Assembly (NCBI GenBank): GCA_030446955.1
Contig: JAUJMG010000314.1
Location: 1 to 5,212, forward strand
From: Thermomicrobiales bacterium
Lineage (GTDB): Bacteria; Chloroflexota; Chloroflexia; Thermomicrobiales; UBA6265
Reading direction: 5' to 3'
DNA: 5,212 nucleotides
Position 1 is the first letter of the stretch, and each line of letters starts with the position of its first letter. Positions 4,963-5,212 of this stretch are shown here, in pieces. Made by a program: the position numbers and the translations under genes. The notes beneath the pieces are model-generated. The model was given only the letters and a program-made list of their open reading frames with translations. It made no database searches and was not told where the DNA came from.

Positions 4963-5212
4963 ATGATCCTTCTGTTGCCAGGTGCCGGTGGCCCCATGGG
5001 GTCATCGGCACCCTGCTCGCGGTCCGAGGAGTTCGTCTCCTACGCCGGCTTCGACGATCTGCTCGACAAGCGCCATGCCCTGATCATCCACGCAGGGGAA
5101 GGCAAACGGGGCACCGGCGACACCTTCGCTCAGCCGAGAGCTGAGTCCAATTCCAGCCTTCCCGATGCACTTCCTGGGCCTGGAACGCATGCCCCGGCGC
5201 TATTACACCTAT
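4963..5212 (+). pseudogene. Truncated, probably decaying third copy of the secreted paralogous domain (open to the right edge)
   Basis: From an ATG at 4963 (or a second ATG at 4996) a frame stays open to the window end. Between about 5026 and 5112 it reads EEFVSYAGFDDLLDKRHALI followed by IHAGEGKRGTGDTF. This lines up with LDELLDTPHALVVQAGE...DTF of the cupredoxin-fusion protein and with FDDLI of the first gene. At 10 of 18 core positions the residue is identical to the cupredoxin-fusion copy. The start lacks a signal peptide and a good ribosome-binding site, the N-terminal GTC half is missing, and the expected ACG...VVGI continuation is not found after GDTF (about 5113) in any frame. This favours a fragment. 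It could instead be a divergent gene that continues beyond the window. A superficial likeness to the ALVIHAG strand of Cu/Zn superoxide dismutase was also noted. Confidence 0.45.

Noticed and set aside
4440..4997. Minus-strand open frame over the end of the PQQ-dehydrogenase gene
   Set aside because: It overlaps conserved propeller sequence on the other strand and shows no start signals or domain.
4902..5144. 80-codon plus-strand frame after the PQQ-dehydrogenase gene
   Set aside because: It is an Arg/Cys/His-rich translation typical of an out-of-frame read. The overlapping frame at 4963-5212 carries the homology to the paralogous domain.

Overview
The window is GC-rich and carries three well-supported genes. 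All lie on the + strand and all encode proteins with Sec-type signal peptides. Two features point to Chloroflexota, most plausibly a Thermomicrobia-like lineage: the alanine/proline/threonine/glutamate-rich linkers and tails with recurring 'ATPEA'-type units, and a secreted domain I recall from that group ('...GTC..(L/I)GEVVY...' then '(F/L)D(D/E)L(L/I)...' then '...ACG...'). This placement rests on resemblance and memory, not on a search.

Layout. Positions 1-945 hold no convincing intact gene. They contain weak, possibly decayed coding fragments and a 10-bp-phased repeat with the core TCACCG. The first gene (946-1569) encodes a small acidic secreted protein. It is followed by a perfect 16-bp inverted repeat (1582-1639). 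The second gene (1773-2810) encodes a paralogous secreted domain, then a low-complexity linker, then a C-terminal cupredoxin with an intact type 1 copper site. Positions 2811-3299 are non-coding but carry several copies, in both orientations, of the 8-mer GTCACCGC. The third gene (3300-4865) encodes a secreted PQQ-dependent aldose/glucose dehydrogenase-family beta-propeller with a low-complexity tail. At the right edge (about 4963-5212) an open frame contains a short segment resembling the secreted domain of the first two genes. It is probably a truncated or decaying third copy.

How they may work together. All three mature proteins should be exported and start at Ala-Gln signal-peptidase sites. 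The cupredoxin domain is a plausible one-electron carrier, and the PQQ enzyme family needs an electron acceptor. One reading is therefore an extracytoplasmic redox module in which sugar oxidation feeds a copper protein. The genes are separated by roughly 200 and 490 bp, so they need not be one operon, and the partnership is inference. The shared domain of the first two proteins has no function I can assign.
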